The position numbers were made by a program, and so were the translations under genes. Source: Bacteroidaceae bacterium (GTDB lineage: Bacteria; Bacteroidota; Bacteroidia; Bacteroidales; Bacteroidaceae). Taken from it: 36,242 nucleotides of DNA. The notes below the pieces were generated by a model. It saw only the letters and a list, made by a program, of their open reading frames with translations. It was not told where the DNA came from and did no database searches. Of this stretch, positions 25,940 to 34,500 are shown one piece after another. Position 1 is the first letter of the stretch. Every line of letters starts with the position of its first letter. The stretch covers positions 1 through 36,242 of the forward strand of contig JAKSLM010000026.1 in assembly GCA_024401225.1 (NCBI GenBank), read 5' to 3'.

Positions 25940-27760
25940 ATGACTATAGAAGAGAAAATCATAGCAGGAGTACAGGCTGCAGCCAAGGCTTTGTACGACC
26001 TCGAGGCTGACACAAAGATGGTACAGCTTCAGAAGACAAAGGCAGAATTTGAGGGTCACCTCACAGTTGTTGTATTCCCATTTGTCAAGGCAGCACGCAA
26101 GGGTCCTGAGCAGGTAGCAAACGAGATTGGCCAGTACCTCCAGGACAACCTCAGCGACATCGTTGCAAAGTACAACGTGGTTAAGGGCTTCCTCAACCTC
26201 GTCATCAGCGATGCACCATGGATCACCCTTCTCAACAAGATCAATGCTGAGGAGAAGTTTGGCTTCACACCTGCAGGCGAGTCATCACCTCTCGTAATGA
26301 TTGAATACTCATCGCCTAACACCAACAAGCCACTCCACCTCGGACACGTGCGCAACAACCTTCTCGGTGCTGCCCTTGCACGCATCGTAGAGGCCAACGG
26401 CAACAAGGTGGTAAAGACCAACATCGTCAACGACCGAGGCATCCACATCTGCAAGTCGATGCTTGCATGGCTGAAGTACGGCAATGGTGAGACACCTGAG
26501 TCGAACGGCAAGAAGGGCGACCACCTCATCGGCGACTACTATGTAGCCTTCGACAAGCACTATCGCGAAGAGGTGAAGCAGCTCAAGGCCCAGTTTGTTG
26601 CTGAAGGCATGGACGAGGAGGCTGCTGAGGCAAAGGCAAAGAATGAGGCTCCACTCATCGTCGAGGCTCACGACATGCTCGTGAAGTGGGAGCAGAACGA
26701 CCCTGAGGTGCGCGGACTCTGGAAGAAGATGAACGAATGGGTATATGCCGGATTCGATGAGACATACAAGATGATGGGAGTATCGTTCGATAAGATATAC
26801 TACGAGTCAAACACCTACCTCGAGGGTAAGGACAAAGTGATGGAAGGACTGGAGAAAGGATTCTTCTACCGCCGCGAGGACGGATCGGTATGGGCCGACC
26901 TCACAGCCGAAGGACTGGACGAGAAGCTCCTCCTCCGCAGCGATGGCACATCGGTCTACATGACTCAGGACATCGGTACTGCAAAGCTCCGCTTCCAGGA
27001 CTTCCCTATCGACAAGATGATCTACGTAGTGGGCAACGAGCAGAACTACCACTTCCAGGTGCTCTCCATCCTTCTCGACAAGCTCGGTTTCAAGTGGGGC
27101 AAGGACCTCGTTCACTTCTCGTACGGCATGGTTGAGTTGCCAAACGGTAAGATGAAGTCGCGCGAAGGAACTGTGGTTGATGCCGACGATCTCATGGCAT
27201 CAATGATCAGCGATGCCTACACCGCAAGTGCCGACAAGATGAAGACACTCGACATCCCTGAGGAAGAGGCACGCGAAGTGGCTCGCAAGGTAGGTCTCGG
27301 TGCTCTCAAATACTTTATCCTTAAGGTCGATGCACGCAAGAACATGCTCTTCAACCCAGAGGAGAGTATCGACTTCAATGGCAATACAGGTCCATTCATC
27401 CAGTACACCTATGCCCGCATCCAGAGCATCCTTCGCAAGGCACAGGCACAGGGCATCGACATTCCTGCAGCATTGCCAACATCAATCTCCATCTCAACCA
27501 AGGAGACAGAACTCATCCAGAAGCTCAATCAGTTTGGCGCAGCAGTCAAGGCAGCAGGTACCGACTACAACCCATCTACCATCTGTAACTACTGCTACGA
27601 ACTCACAAAGGAGTTCAACCAGTTCTACCACGACTTCACTATCCTTGGTGAGGAGAACGCCGACCTCAAGCTCTTCCGCCTTTCGCTCGCAAAGGCTGTA
27701 GCAAAGGTTGTCAGCCTCGGCATGGGATTGCTCGGCATCGAAATGCCTGAAAGAATGTAG
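25940..27760 (+). CDS. argS: Arginyl-tRNA synthetase
   Basis: A 606-residue class I aminoacyl-tRNA synthetase that charges tRNA-Arg. The N-terminal tRNA-recognition (ADD1) domain is followed by the ATP site SSPNTNKPLHLGHVRNN (HIGH variant HLGH at 133-136), then KMKSREGTVV (KMSK variant) around residue 400, and a C-terminal anticodon-binding DALR domain ending LLGIEMPERM. The start is taken at ATG 25940 (MTIEEKII); a TTG 12 nt upstream is less likely. Codon bias resembles gpmI and indicates good expression. Confidence 0.97.
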   Translation: MTIEEKIIAGVQAAAKALYDLEADTKMVQLQKTKAEFEGHLTVVVFPFVKAARKGPEQVANEIGQYLQDNLSDIVAKYNVVKGFLNLVISDAPWITLLNKINAEEKFGFTPAGESSPLVMIEYSSPNTNKPLHLGHVRNNLLGAALARIVEANGNKVVKTNIVNDRGIHICKSMLAWLKYGNGETPESNGKKGDHLIGDYYVAFDKHYREEVKQLKAQFVAEGMDEEAAEAKAKNEAPLIVEAHDMLVKWEQNDPEVRGLWKKMNEWVYAGFDETYKMMGVSFDKIYYESNTYLEGKDKVMEGLEKGFFYRREDGSVWADLTAEGLDEKLLLRSDGTSVYMTQDIGTAKLRFQDFPIDKMIYVVGNEQNYHFQVLSILLDKLGFKWGKDLVHFSYGMVELPNGKMKSREGTVVDADDLMASMISDAYTASADKMKTLDIPEEEAREVARKVGLGALKYFILKVDARKNMLFNPEESIDFNGNTGPFIQYTYARIQSILRKAQAQGIDIPAALPTSISISTKETELIQKLNQFGAAVKAAGTDYNPSTICNYCYELTKEFNQFYHDFTILGEENADLKLFRLSLAKAVAKVVSLGMGLLGIEMPERM

Positions 27761-27766
27761 GATTGT

Positions 27767-27811
27767 AGGTTTAGAGGTTAAAGGTTAGAGTGGAGAGGTG
27801 AGAGGTTAGAG
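27767..27811 (+). repeat. Heptamer repeat AGGTTAG family
   Basis: Units AGGTTAA, AGGTTAG, AGTGGAG, AGGTGAG and AGGTTAG in 7-nt register fill the gap between argS and the GH92 gene and end 7 nt before the GTG start. Confidence 0.75.
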
Positions 27812-27818
27812 AAAAAAC

Positions 27819-30437
27819 GTGAAGACACTACTTATTATCATACTTACAATGTTCGTCACTTCTGCTTACGGGCAGAACGTGACGAATTTTGTTGATCCCC
27901 GTATAGGTTCCGAAGGCCTGGGCCGTGTGTTCATCGGTCCGTCGTGTCCCTACGGCATGGTGAAGCCCGGTCCCGACTGCGGAGTGGGCAACAATCCAGG
28001 CTGGGCACCGATGCCTGCCGAAGTGTCAGGATTCTCCCAGCTTCACGTTAGTGGCACGGGAGGAGGACCGAAATACGGCAACATACTTATTAATATAAAA
28101 GGTACGCGCGTGGAGGAGGACATACGCCTGGGCTACTACTCATGCACATACAGCAGCGGAGTGAAGACCGAGATCACTACTGCCGAACGCGCTTCCTTCT
28201 ACCGCTTCACAGGCATAGCCAGCACCACCTTCGACCTCCAGCACTTCCTGGGACGAAGCGATGTGCCTAAGGCACGCGAAGCGCAGCAATACGAGGACTC
28301 TCACCTCGAAGTCGTCAACGACAGCGTAACCACTGGTTATCAGACCATCAGCGGTGGTTGGAACAATGGCGGTCCCTACACCGTCTACTTCTACTCCGTC
28401 ACCCATAAGTCAGGCAATGAACTCCTGCAGAAGGTGGGCATCTCGTTCATATCCATCGATCAGGCACAGCATAACCTATACGAGGACATACCCCATTGGG
28501 ACTTCTCGCGCACCTACAGGGAGTGCATACAGAAATGGGAGTCATTGCTCTCCAGAGTGCAGTTGGCCGACGACACACCCTACGAGCAGAAACGCATGTT
28601 CTACACCGCCCTCTACCACACCATGATCATGCCTGTCGACCGCACCAAGGACGACATCTGGAAGGATGGGCGATGGGTCAACGGACGGTGCTACGACGAC
28701 TACTATGCCATCTGGGACACCTACCGCACCTCCACCCCACTCATCACCCTGCTCGACCCAGAGCGAGCTACAGCCATCATCGAGTCGCTCCTCAACATAT
28801 ACCGCATCACAGGCTATATGCCCGATGCACGCAGCGGCAACTCCAACGGACGCACGCAGGGCGGATCGAACGCAGAGATCGTGGTGGCCGATGCACTTGC
28901 CAAGGGACTACACATCGACTACGAACTGGCTCTTGAAGCCATGCTCAAGGATGCCGAGGTGGCACCTGCCGACGATGAGGCAGAAGGACGAGGCGGACTG
29001 GAGGAGTACAACACGCTCGGCTACATACCATACGGAGTGGCACGAGGTGGCAACCGCACCGTCGAGTACTCATTCTGCGACTGGGCCATAGCTCAGGTGG
29101 CAGCCTATCTGCGTGGCAATGCATGTCCGAAGAATCAGGCCGACTGTACAGCCTATCAACGCTACGACTCCATCTATCAGCAATATAGCAAACAAAGCGA
29201 ACGCTGGAAGAACCTCTGGCGCAAGGACTACATGCACGATGGCGCGCAGGGCTTCATCATGCCAAAGAGCCGCGATGGGCGATGGCTCGACACCGTGCCT
29301 TTCGGCCATAGCAAGCGACAGTCGCGCACCTTCCCTTACACTCCCGACATCTCGTACGAGGGTCCATGGTACTGTGCTTGGTGGGACTGCTACTTCTACG
29401 AAGCCTCATCGTGGGAATACTCCCTGTCCATCCCCCACATGGTGCCATCGCTCATCGACTATTGCGGAGGACGGGATGCCTTCGAGCGCCGCCTCGACAC
29501 TTTCTTCGAACATGGTTACTACAACGTAGCCAACGAACCGTCCTTCCTCACCCCAATGCTCTACCATTGGATAGGACACCCGGAGAAGAGCGATGCACGA
29601 GTGCGACAGATCATCGATGCCAACTTCAACGCTTCGCCTACAGGCATACCAGGCAACGACGACTCCGGATCCATGTCCTCATGGCTTGCATTCCACATGA
29701 TGGGACTCTACCCTAATGCTGGCCACGACTACTACCTCATCCACACACCCTTCGTCCCTTCCGCTACCATCTCGCTCGCCAATGGTCGCACGCTCACCAT
29801 ACGCAGCATGGAGTCGGACCGCAACCATGCCACATTCAATGGCGCTCCGCTCACCGACTGGCGCATCACCCACCAGCAACTGCTGCAGGGAGGCGAACTC
29901 ATAATTGAGTACACCGCCCAGCCAGCCAACGTAGGCGACATACCTGTGGTCGTGCCATCGAAGCAGGACAAACCTACCCGCTACCTCTTTACTTACAAAC
30001 TGCATGGACAGACACGCCGCTTCAATGTCGACATCACCGAAGCAGGCGACTCGCTCATCCTCTCCTACGGCATTCAGCGCAACCTGCGATACTGGAAGGG
30101 CACCTACACCATGACACCCGAGGCACGCCGCCACGCCACTTCCATCAGTTATGCGCAACCGCTCGACAATCAGCACCTCACCCTTCCCGACGATGAGCTC
30201 TTTGCCATCGTTTCGCACGATGTACTCATGCAGATAAAGGAAAAAGGTGCGTGCACCCTGTGCAACACACCTTTCAAACTCATTGATAACCATAACGGGC
30301 TGCTCCACCTCATCGACTCCATCGAAGGAGCAGAGATATGGGTGCTCGACAATCCTCGCCTCCCACTCATCATGAAGATGCAGAACAACCCCGTGGAGAT
30401 TGATTGGGAGATAAAAGCCCCTCAGCCCTTAGGCTGA
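27819..30437 (+). CDS. GH92 family glycosidase with C-terminal extension
   Basis: An 872-residue exported enzyme of the GH92 family, Ca-dependent inverting exo-alpha-mannosidases that trim mannose from N-glycans or mannans. A signal peptide (MKTLLIIILTMFVTSAYGQ) starts at GTG. The N-terminal beta-sandwich has FVDPRIGSEGLGRVFIGPSCPYGMVKPGPD. The (alpha/alpha)6 catalytic part includes YYAIWDTYRTSTPL, ARSGNSNGRTQGGSNAEIVVADA, YEASSWEYSLSIPH (general-acid region), NEPSFLTPMLYHWIGHP and the catalytic-base motif PGNDDSGSMSSW. Family members are usually near 750 residues; here about 160 residues (709-872) form an additional beta-rich domain. No SusC/SusD genes are adjacent. The end overlaps the convergent xerD gene by 9 nt. 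Confidence 0.9.
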   Translation: MKTLLIIILTMFVTSAYGQNVTNFVDPRIGSEGLGRVFIGPSCPYGMVKPGPDCGVGNNPGWAPMPAEVSGFSQLHVSGTGGGPKYGNILINIKGTRVEEDIRLGYYSCTYSSGVKTEITTAERASFYRFTGIASTTFDLQHFLGRSDVPKAREAQQYEDSHLEVVNDSVTTGYQTISGGWNNGGPYTVYFYSVTHKSGNELLQKVGISFISIDQAQHNLYEDIPHWDFSRTYRECIQKWESLLSRVQLADDTPYEQKRMFYTALYHTMIMPVDRTKDDIWKDGRWVNGRCYDDYYAIWDTYRTSTPLITLLDPERATAIIESLLNIYRITGYMPDARSGNSNGRTQGGSNAEIVVADALAKGLHIDYELALEAMLKDAEVAPADDEAEGRGGLEEYNTLGYIPYGVARGGNRTVEYSFCDWAIAQVAAYLRGNACPKNQADCTAYQRYDSIYQQYSKQSERWKNLWRKDYMHDGAQGFIMPKSRDGRWLDTVPFGHSKRQSRTFPYTPDISYEGPWYCAWWDCYFYEASSWEYSLSIPHMVPSLIDYCGGRDAFERRLDTFFEHGYYNVANEPSFLTPMLYHWIGHPEKSDARVRQIIDANFNASPTGIPGNDDSGSMSSWLAFHMMGLYPNAGHDYYLIHTPFVPSATISLANGRTLTIRSMESDRNHATFNGAPLTDWRITHQQLLQGGELIIEYTAQPANVGDIPVVVPSKQDKPTRYLFTYKLHGQTRRFNVDITEAGDSLILSYGIQRNLRYWKGTYTMTPEARRHATSISYAQPLDNQHLTLPDDELFAIVSHDVLMQIKEKGACTLCNTPFKLIDNHNGLLHLIDSIEGAEIWVLDNPRLPLIMKMQNNPVEIDWEIKAPQPLG

Positions 30438-31346
30438 GGTAGTCTTCTTATTCCTTGGATGATGCTCCAACACCTCCTGCCTCAGATGCGTCATGTCGAT
30501 ATGCATGTATATCTCGGTAGTTCCTATCGACTCATGTCCCAGCATGGCCTGGATGGCGCGCAGGTTGGCACCACCCTCCAGCAGCGAGGTGGCAAACGAA
30601 TGTCGGAACGTATGGGGCGACACCGTCTTCCTTATGCCTGCCTTCTCCACATATTCCTTTATCATATGGAACACCATGATGCGCGACAGATTCTTCTTTC
30701 TCGCCTGACTCACAAACACATAGTCCTCGTACCCCTCCTTGATCTTCACCCTGCATCGGTCGTCAAACCATAGGTGCAACTCATTGATGGCCTTCTCCGA
30801 TATGGGCACCAGTCGCTGCTTCGAGCCTTTGCCCTCCACCTTGATGAAATGCTCGTCCAGGTAGAGGTCCGACATCTTCAGGTTGCACAGCTCGCTCACA
30901 CGCAGTCCGCACGAGAACAGCACCTCTATTATCGCCCTGTTGCGATGGCCCTCGGCAGCCGACAGGTCTATGACCGACTCTATGGCATCCACCTCCTCCA
31001 CCGTAAGCACATCGGGCAGCTGGCGTCGCTTCTTCGGGAAGTCCAGCAGCTCCGTCGGGTCCACGCTTATCACATCCTCCAGCAGCAGGAAGTGGTAGAA
31101 GCTCCTCACCCCCGACAGAATCCTCGACAGCGATGTAGGGTTGATGCCCACATCCATCATCAGCGACGAGAAGGCATGCATGTCCTCAAGCTTCACCGTT
31201 AGCACATCCAGTCCCTCATCCCTGAGGAATATCAGGAACTTATCCAGATCCCTCTGGTAGGCATCGATCGTGTTGGGCGAAAAGGCCTTCTCCAGCTTCA
31301 GATACTGGTAATAGCGTCGCAGCAGACGTTGTAAATCTTTCTCCAT
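30429..31346 (-). CDS. xerD: Tyrosine recombinase XerD
   Basis: A 305-residue site-specific tyrosine recombinase of the usual Xer length, expected to resolve chromosome dimers at dif with a XerC partner. The N-terminal SAM-like core-binding domain spans residues 1-105. All catalytic residues are present: R149 (CGLRVSEL), K173 (EGKGSKQRL), H245 and R248 (SPHTFRHSFAT), H271 (LGHESIGTTEIY) and Y280. It is a lone chromosomal gene without integrase-type neighbours, which favours a housekeeping role. A TAATTTTG box on the minus strand (31351-31358) lies 4 nt from the ATG. No dif-like site was recognised in this window. Confidence 0.93.
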   Translation of the reverse strand: MEKDLQRLLRRYYQYLKLEKAFSPNTIDAYQRDLDKFLIFLRDEGLDVLTVKLEDMHAFSSLMMDVGINPTSLSRILSGVRSFYHFLLLEDVISVDPTELLDFPKKRRQLPDVLTVEEVDAIESVIDLSAAEGHRNRAIIEVLFSCGLRVSELCNLKMSDLYLDEHFIKVEGKGSKQRLVPISEKAINELHLWFDDRCRVKIKEGYEDYVFVSQARKKNLSRIMVFHMIKEYVEKAGIRKTVSPHTFRHSFATSLLEGGANLRAIQAMLGHESIGTTEIYMHIDMTHLRQEVLEHHPRNKKTTSA

Positions 31347-31432
31347 AGTGCAAAATTACTAAATAAAACTAAAAACTGAAACACAAACCATCAAAAAAAC
31401 ACTACGATAGCGACAAAAACTAAAATAATACG

Positions 31433-31440
31433 TATCTTTG
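31433..31440 (+). promoter_or_regulatory. -7 box of the second S41 peptidase gene
   Basis: TATCTTTG lies 23 nt before the ATG at 31464. No TTTG was found at the -33 position. Confidence 0.6.
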
Positions 31441-31463
31441 CAATCAAAATAAACTATCAGACG

Positions 31464-33125
31464 ATGAAAAAACTATACACCATACTTGCGCTCATCCTTC
31501 TGCAGTCGCACCTCGTGGGAGCGAGCGCACAGAACAAGGAACACAACTTTGAGGTCATGCAGAACCTTGAGATCTTCAACACCCTCTTCCGCGACCTCGA
31601 CATGTACTACGTCGACTCGCTCGATGCCAAGTCGCTCATCACCACCGGCATCGATGCCATGCTCGGCAGCCTCGACCCCTACACTGAGTACTATGCCGAG
31701 GAGGACATGGACGACCTCAAGATGATGACCACCGGCAAGTACGGCGGCATCGGAAGCGTCATACGCCAGCGCAAGGACTCCACCATCATCATCTACGAGC
31801 CTTACGAAGGCATGCCAGCCGCCGAGGTGGGACTCCAGGTGGGCGATGTCATCAAGAGCATCGATGGCAAGGCTATCACCAAGGGCATGAGCACAGCCGA
31901 TGTGAGCGACATGCTGCGCGGCGAACCAGGCACCACCTTCATCCTCAAGGTGCTTCGTCCGGGCGAGAAGAAGGAGCGTGAATTCAAGATCACGCGCCAG
32001 AGCATCAAGGTGGCAGCCGTGCCATACTACGGCCTCTACGGCACCGTGGGCTACATCGACCTCACCCAGTTTACCGAAGGTTGCTCGAAGGACATACGCC
32101 GCGCCGTCATCAACCTCAAGGACCGTGGTGCCACAAGCATCATGCTCGACCTCCGAGGCAATGGAGGTGGACTGCTCAGCGAGGCCGTCGAGATCGTCAA
32201 CCTCTTTGTCAACAAGGGCCTCACCATCGTGCAGACCAAGGGCAAGGTGGCAAATGCCAACAGCACCTACATCACAAAGTCCGAACCGCTCGACCTTGAC
32301 ATTCCCCTTGCTGTCCTCGTGAATGGCAACACAGCCAGCGCAGCCGAGATCGTGTCCGGATCGCTTCAGGACCTCGACCGTGCAGTCATCATAGGCAGCA
32401 AGACCTTCGGCAAGGGACTCGTACAGTCGCCACGCCAGCTTGCCTACAACACCAGCTTCAAGCTCACCACCTCCAAGTACTACATCCCAAGCGGACGTTG
32501 CATCCAGGCCATCGACTACAAGAAGCTGCGTGCCATCCGCGACAAGAAGGGTGGCTCTACCGAAGCCGACGACAGTCTCAAGCACATCTTCCACACCGCA
32601 GGTGGCCGCATAGTGCGCGACGGTGGAGGCATCATGCCCGACATCACCATCCAGCACGATACCCTCGCCAACCTCCTCTACTACATCAGCAACGACAATG
32701 TCATGACCGATTGGGGCACACGCTACACCCAGTCGCACGCAGCCCCTTCGGCAGTCCGCGACCTCGTCATCACCGATCAGGACTTTGCCGACTTCAAGCA
32801 GATGGTCAAGGACAGCGGATTCACCTACGACCGCATCAGCATCAAGCGCTTCGAAGAGCTGAAGAAGACAGCCCAGTTCGAAGGCTACTACGACGATGCA
32901 AAGGCCGAGTTCGAAGCCCTCGAGAAGATGCTCGAGCACAACCTCGACCGCGACCTCGACAAGCATCAGAAGGACATACGCCGCCTCATGGCAGTCGAAG
33001 TCATCAAGCGCTACGCCTTCCAGGCAGGACAGGTAGAGGTGACACTTCAGGACGATGACGACTTCAGCCGCGCCATCACCATCCTCACCGATCGCGACCA
33101 ATACAACAAGATCCTGCATCCATAG
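31464..33125 (+). CDS. S41 family C-terminal processing peptidase (second copy)
   Basis: A 553-residue exported peptidase paralogous to the one at 21319: signal peptide (MKKLYTILALILLQSHLVGASAQ), shared N-terminal pattern DxYYVDxxxxxxLxxxGIDAMLGSLDPYTEYY, PDZ domain (about 88-180, YGGIGSVIRQRKD, GLQVGDVIKSIDG), and catalytic S292 in NTASAAEIVSG and K317 in KTFGKGLVQ. The C-terminus adds about 190 helical residues. Likely a periplasmic processing protease; substrate unknown. It may form a unit with the small membrane protein 58 nt downstream. A 551-residue antisense open frame opposite this gene is a codon-bias shadow. Confidence 0.92.
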   Translation: MKKLYTILALILLQSHLVGASAQNKEHNFEVMQNLEIFNTLFRDLDMYYVDSLDAKSLITTGIDAMLGSLDPYTEYYAEEDMDDLKMMTTGKYGGIGSVIRQRKDSTIIIYEPYEGMPAAEVGLQVGDVIKSIDGKAITKGMSTADVSDMLRGEPGTTFILKVLRPGEKKEREFKITRQSIKVAAVPYYGLYGTVGYIDLTQFTEGCSKDIRRAVINLKDRGATSIMLDLRGNGGGLLSEAVEIVNLFVNKGLTIVQTKGKVANANSTYITKSEPLDLDIPLAVLVNGNTASAAEIVSGSLQDLDRAVIIGSKTFGKGLVQSPRQLAYNTSFKLTTSKYYIPSGRCIQAIDYKKLRAIRDKKGGSTEADDSLKHIFHTAGGRIVRDGGGIMPDITIQHDTLANLLYYISNDNVMTDWGTRYTQSHAAPSAVRDLVITDQDFADFKQMVKDSGFTYDRISIKRFEELKKTAQFEGYYDDAKAEFEALEKMLEHNLDRDLDKHQKDIRRLMAVEVIKRYAFQAGQVEVTLQDDDDFSRAITILTDRDQYNKILHP

Positions 33126-33130
33126 CACAT

Positions 33131-33183
33131 TGCTCTTACTTATTACTCTAACCTCTCAACTCTCAACTCTAACCTCTAACCTC
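33131..33183 (+). repeat. Heptamer repeat TCTAACC family
   Basis: Units CTCTTAC, TTATTAC, TCTAACC, TCTCAAC, TCTCAAC, TCTAACC and TCTAACC in 7-nt register run directly into the ATG at 33184. Confidence 0.75.
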
Positions 33184-33387
33184 ATGTCCCGTAAAGCCGA
33201 CAAATTCAATCGCACAGTCATGCTTAGCATGATGTTCATGGCAGTCGTAGTCATAGGCTGCGTATTCTTCTTCCTCTACTGGGCGGGCAACGCTTACGAC
33301 CAGAAGGAGGAGCAGTCATCCCTCAAGAGCGAAGGCGATAGTCTCGTCATCGAGGTGTCCGATTCCACATTCCTTGAGGCAGAATAA
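33184..33387 (+). CDS. Small single-pass membrane protein
   Basis: A 67-residue protein starting at MSRKADKFNRTVML. One hydrophobic helix (about 14-36, LSMMFMAVVVIGCVFFFLYWAG) is preceded by a basic N-terminus, which predicts N-in topology. A charged acidic tail follows (DQKEEQSSLKSEGDSLVIEVSDSTFLEAE). I do not recognise a family with confidence. An upstream extension of the frame passes through the heptamer repeat and is rejected. Adjacent to the S41 peptidase gene; it could be an accessory or substrate, but this is only positional inference. Confidence 0.65.
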   Translation: MSRKADKFNRTVMLSMMFMAVVVIGCVFFFLYWAGNAYDQKEEQSSLKSEGDSLVIEVSDSTFLEAE

Positions 33388-33424
33388 AAAAAATACCGCA
33401 CCTAACTTCACAGCCGGGTGCGGT
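33386..33424 (-). terminator. Terminator for the minus-strand accessory genes
   Basis: ACCGCACC (33395-33402) pairs perfectly with GGTGCGGT (33417-33424), and on the minus strand the hairpin is followed by eight T (A-run 33386-33393 on plus). It stops transcription coming from the frameshifted gene at 33464-33875. It overlaps the stop codon of the small membrane protein gene. Confidence 0.85.
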
Positions 33425-33463
33425 GGGGCATGCCATAGTTTTACTAATCTTATATTCAACTAT

Positions 33464-33875
33464 TTATTTCTTCTTAGCCTTCTTCGCCTTTGCATTGTAA
33501 GTTAAACTACTGCTCATACGGAAATACTTGCCCAAGGCACGGTCGTAAGCTACTCTTGCATTCCAATTCTGACGGTCATCCACATTGACCTTGGTAGAAG
33601 TAAAACTCCTTCATCTTCAGTTCCTCGTAACCGAAGTAGTTGATGGTCATGTTCACACGGCACATGAAATTACCAGTATCGATAGTTATGATTCCGCATG
33701 AGTCTGTGGTCATGTCATACATATACCAACTATTGCCTTCAACCCGAGTTACTTGCACCTGAGCACCTTCAAGAGGTTCGTTGCTTTCGGCATCGACTAC
33801 TCGTCCTGTGACCACGTCTGCGGACATAATTAGGGCTTGCAGGCATAGGAATGCCAACATACAAATTCGTTTCAT
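33464..33875 (-). pseudogene. Exported carboxypeptidase-regulatory-like protein, frameshifted
   Basis: The intact part (33576-33875, 99 codons) encodes a signal peptide (MKRICMLAFLCLQALIMSAD) and a carboxypeptidase-regulatory-like beta-sandwich (VVTGRVVDAESNEPLEGAQVQV, ITIDTGNF). The frame then leaves the coding path after KMKEF and stops. Removing one base of the A4 run at 33602-33605 (T4 on the coding strand) restores a continuous frame: KMKEF-TSTKVNVDDRQNWNARVAYD, ending in a lysine-rich tail (NAKAKKAKKK) at 33464, 136 residues in total. Explanations are a real null mutation, phase variation by slippage, or a sequencing error. It follows the lipocalin-like gene by 32 nt and is followed by a terminator. 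Confidence 0.75.
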
Positions 33876-33907
33876 AAAGTCTGGGATTGGGTTGCTAAAA
33901 GTAATTG

Positions 33908-34417
33908 TTACTTCTTAGGTTTGCTAAGGATGAATTTATTCGTGAGAGTCTGGATATTCTTCGGATCATTCTGGCGCTTGCACTTGTCCACTACATAATC
34001 CACAAGCTCAGCAGGCATGTTTGTCACCTTGCGCCACTTGTCGTGACGGTTGTTCCATTGGCCTTCGAAGTGAGTCTTGTCGAGCATGATGACCGTACCA
34101 TTGCGACCGCACTCGGTGTATTTTCCACCCTTATATGTATATGTGCCGTACTCGTGAGGGAGAATCATAGTCTCCGTTCCATCGACTCGTGCCACTTCGG
34201 CACAGGCATATTCGCCATTCGCGCGAAACACCTTTATCTGATTGTAATCTTCACCTATATAATTGTCCTTCTTACCTTCAAACTTCATTGACTCCAGTAT
34301 CCATACGCCAATGAGGTCCTTGTCGGTAGTCTTGGCTTTCTGTGCCATTACGCTTGATGAGATAAACATCGCAAACAACATCATTGCGAGTCGTGCTACA
34401 GTTCTGTTCTGTTTCAT
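33908..34417 (-). CDS. Secreted lipocalin-like protein
   Basis: A 169-residue exported protein. The signal peptide (ARLAMMLFAMFISSSVMAQ, cleavage near residue 25) is followed by a beta-rich domain beginning DLIGVWILESMKF and including IKVFRANGEY, YGTYTYKGGKYTECG and TVIMLDKTHFEGQW, then a helical C-terminal part (MPAELVDYVVDKCKRQND). It resembles Bacteroidetes lipocalin-like/DUF4488-type proteins; ligand unknown. Its N-terminal 65 residues align by eye with the sensor domain of the regulator encoded directly upstream (D.. GVW.LE ... VF....Y). A strong promoter and two 20-bp direct repeats precede it. Confidence 0.75.
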   Translation of the reverse strand: MKQNRTVARLAMMLFAMFISSSVMAQKAKTTDKDLIGVWILESMKFEGKKDNYIGEDYNQIKVFRANGEYACAEVARVDGTETMILPHEYGTYTYKGGKYTECGRNGTVIMLDKTHFEGQWNNRHDKWRKVTNMPAELVDYVVDKCKRQNDPKNIQTLTNKFILSKPKK

Positions 34418-34463
34418 GATTTAATGATTTTAGAGTTGAACATGTGTGAATTGAATTTGCCTG

Positions 34464-34495
34464 CAAAGATAGATGTTACATGGGAGGTAACCAAA
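34464..34495 (-). promoter_or_regulatory. Promoter of the lipocalin-like gene
   Basis: On the minus strand the -33 box TTTG (complement of 34492-34495) and the -7 box TATCTTTG (complement of 34464-34471) are separated by 20 nt. The ATG is 46 nt downstream of the -7 box. Confidence 0.8.
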
Positions 34496-34500
34496 GATTT

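Noticed and set aside
30429-31346. Integrase of a mobile element
   Set aside because: The protein has the length and motif set of housekeeping XerD, and no attachment sites, tRNA disruption or mobile genes flank it.
31473-33128. 551-residue open frame on the minus strand opposite the second S41 peptidase gene
   Set aside because: The plus-strand frame has a signal peptide, PDZ and S41 catalytic motifs. The antisense protein is Val/Glu/Ala-rich with no recognisable motif, the usual shadow of strong codon bias.
33055-33183. N-terminal extension of the small membrane protein
   Set aside because: The extension overlaps the peptidase gene and the heptamer spacer and has Ser/Thr/Leu low complexity; MSRKADKF at 33184 is a natural start.
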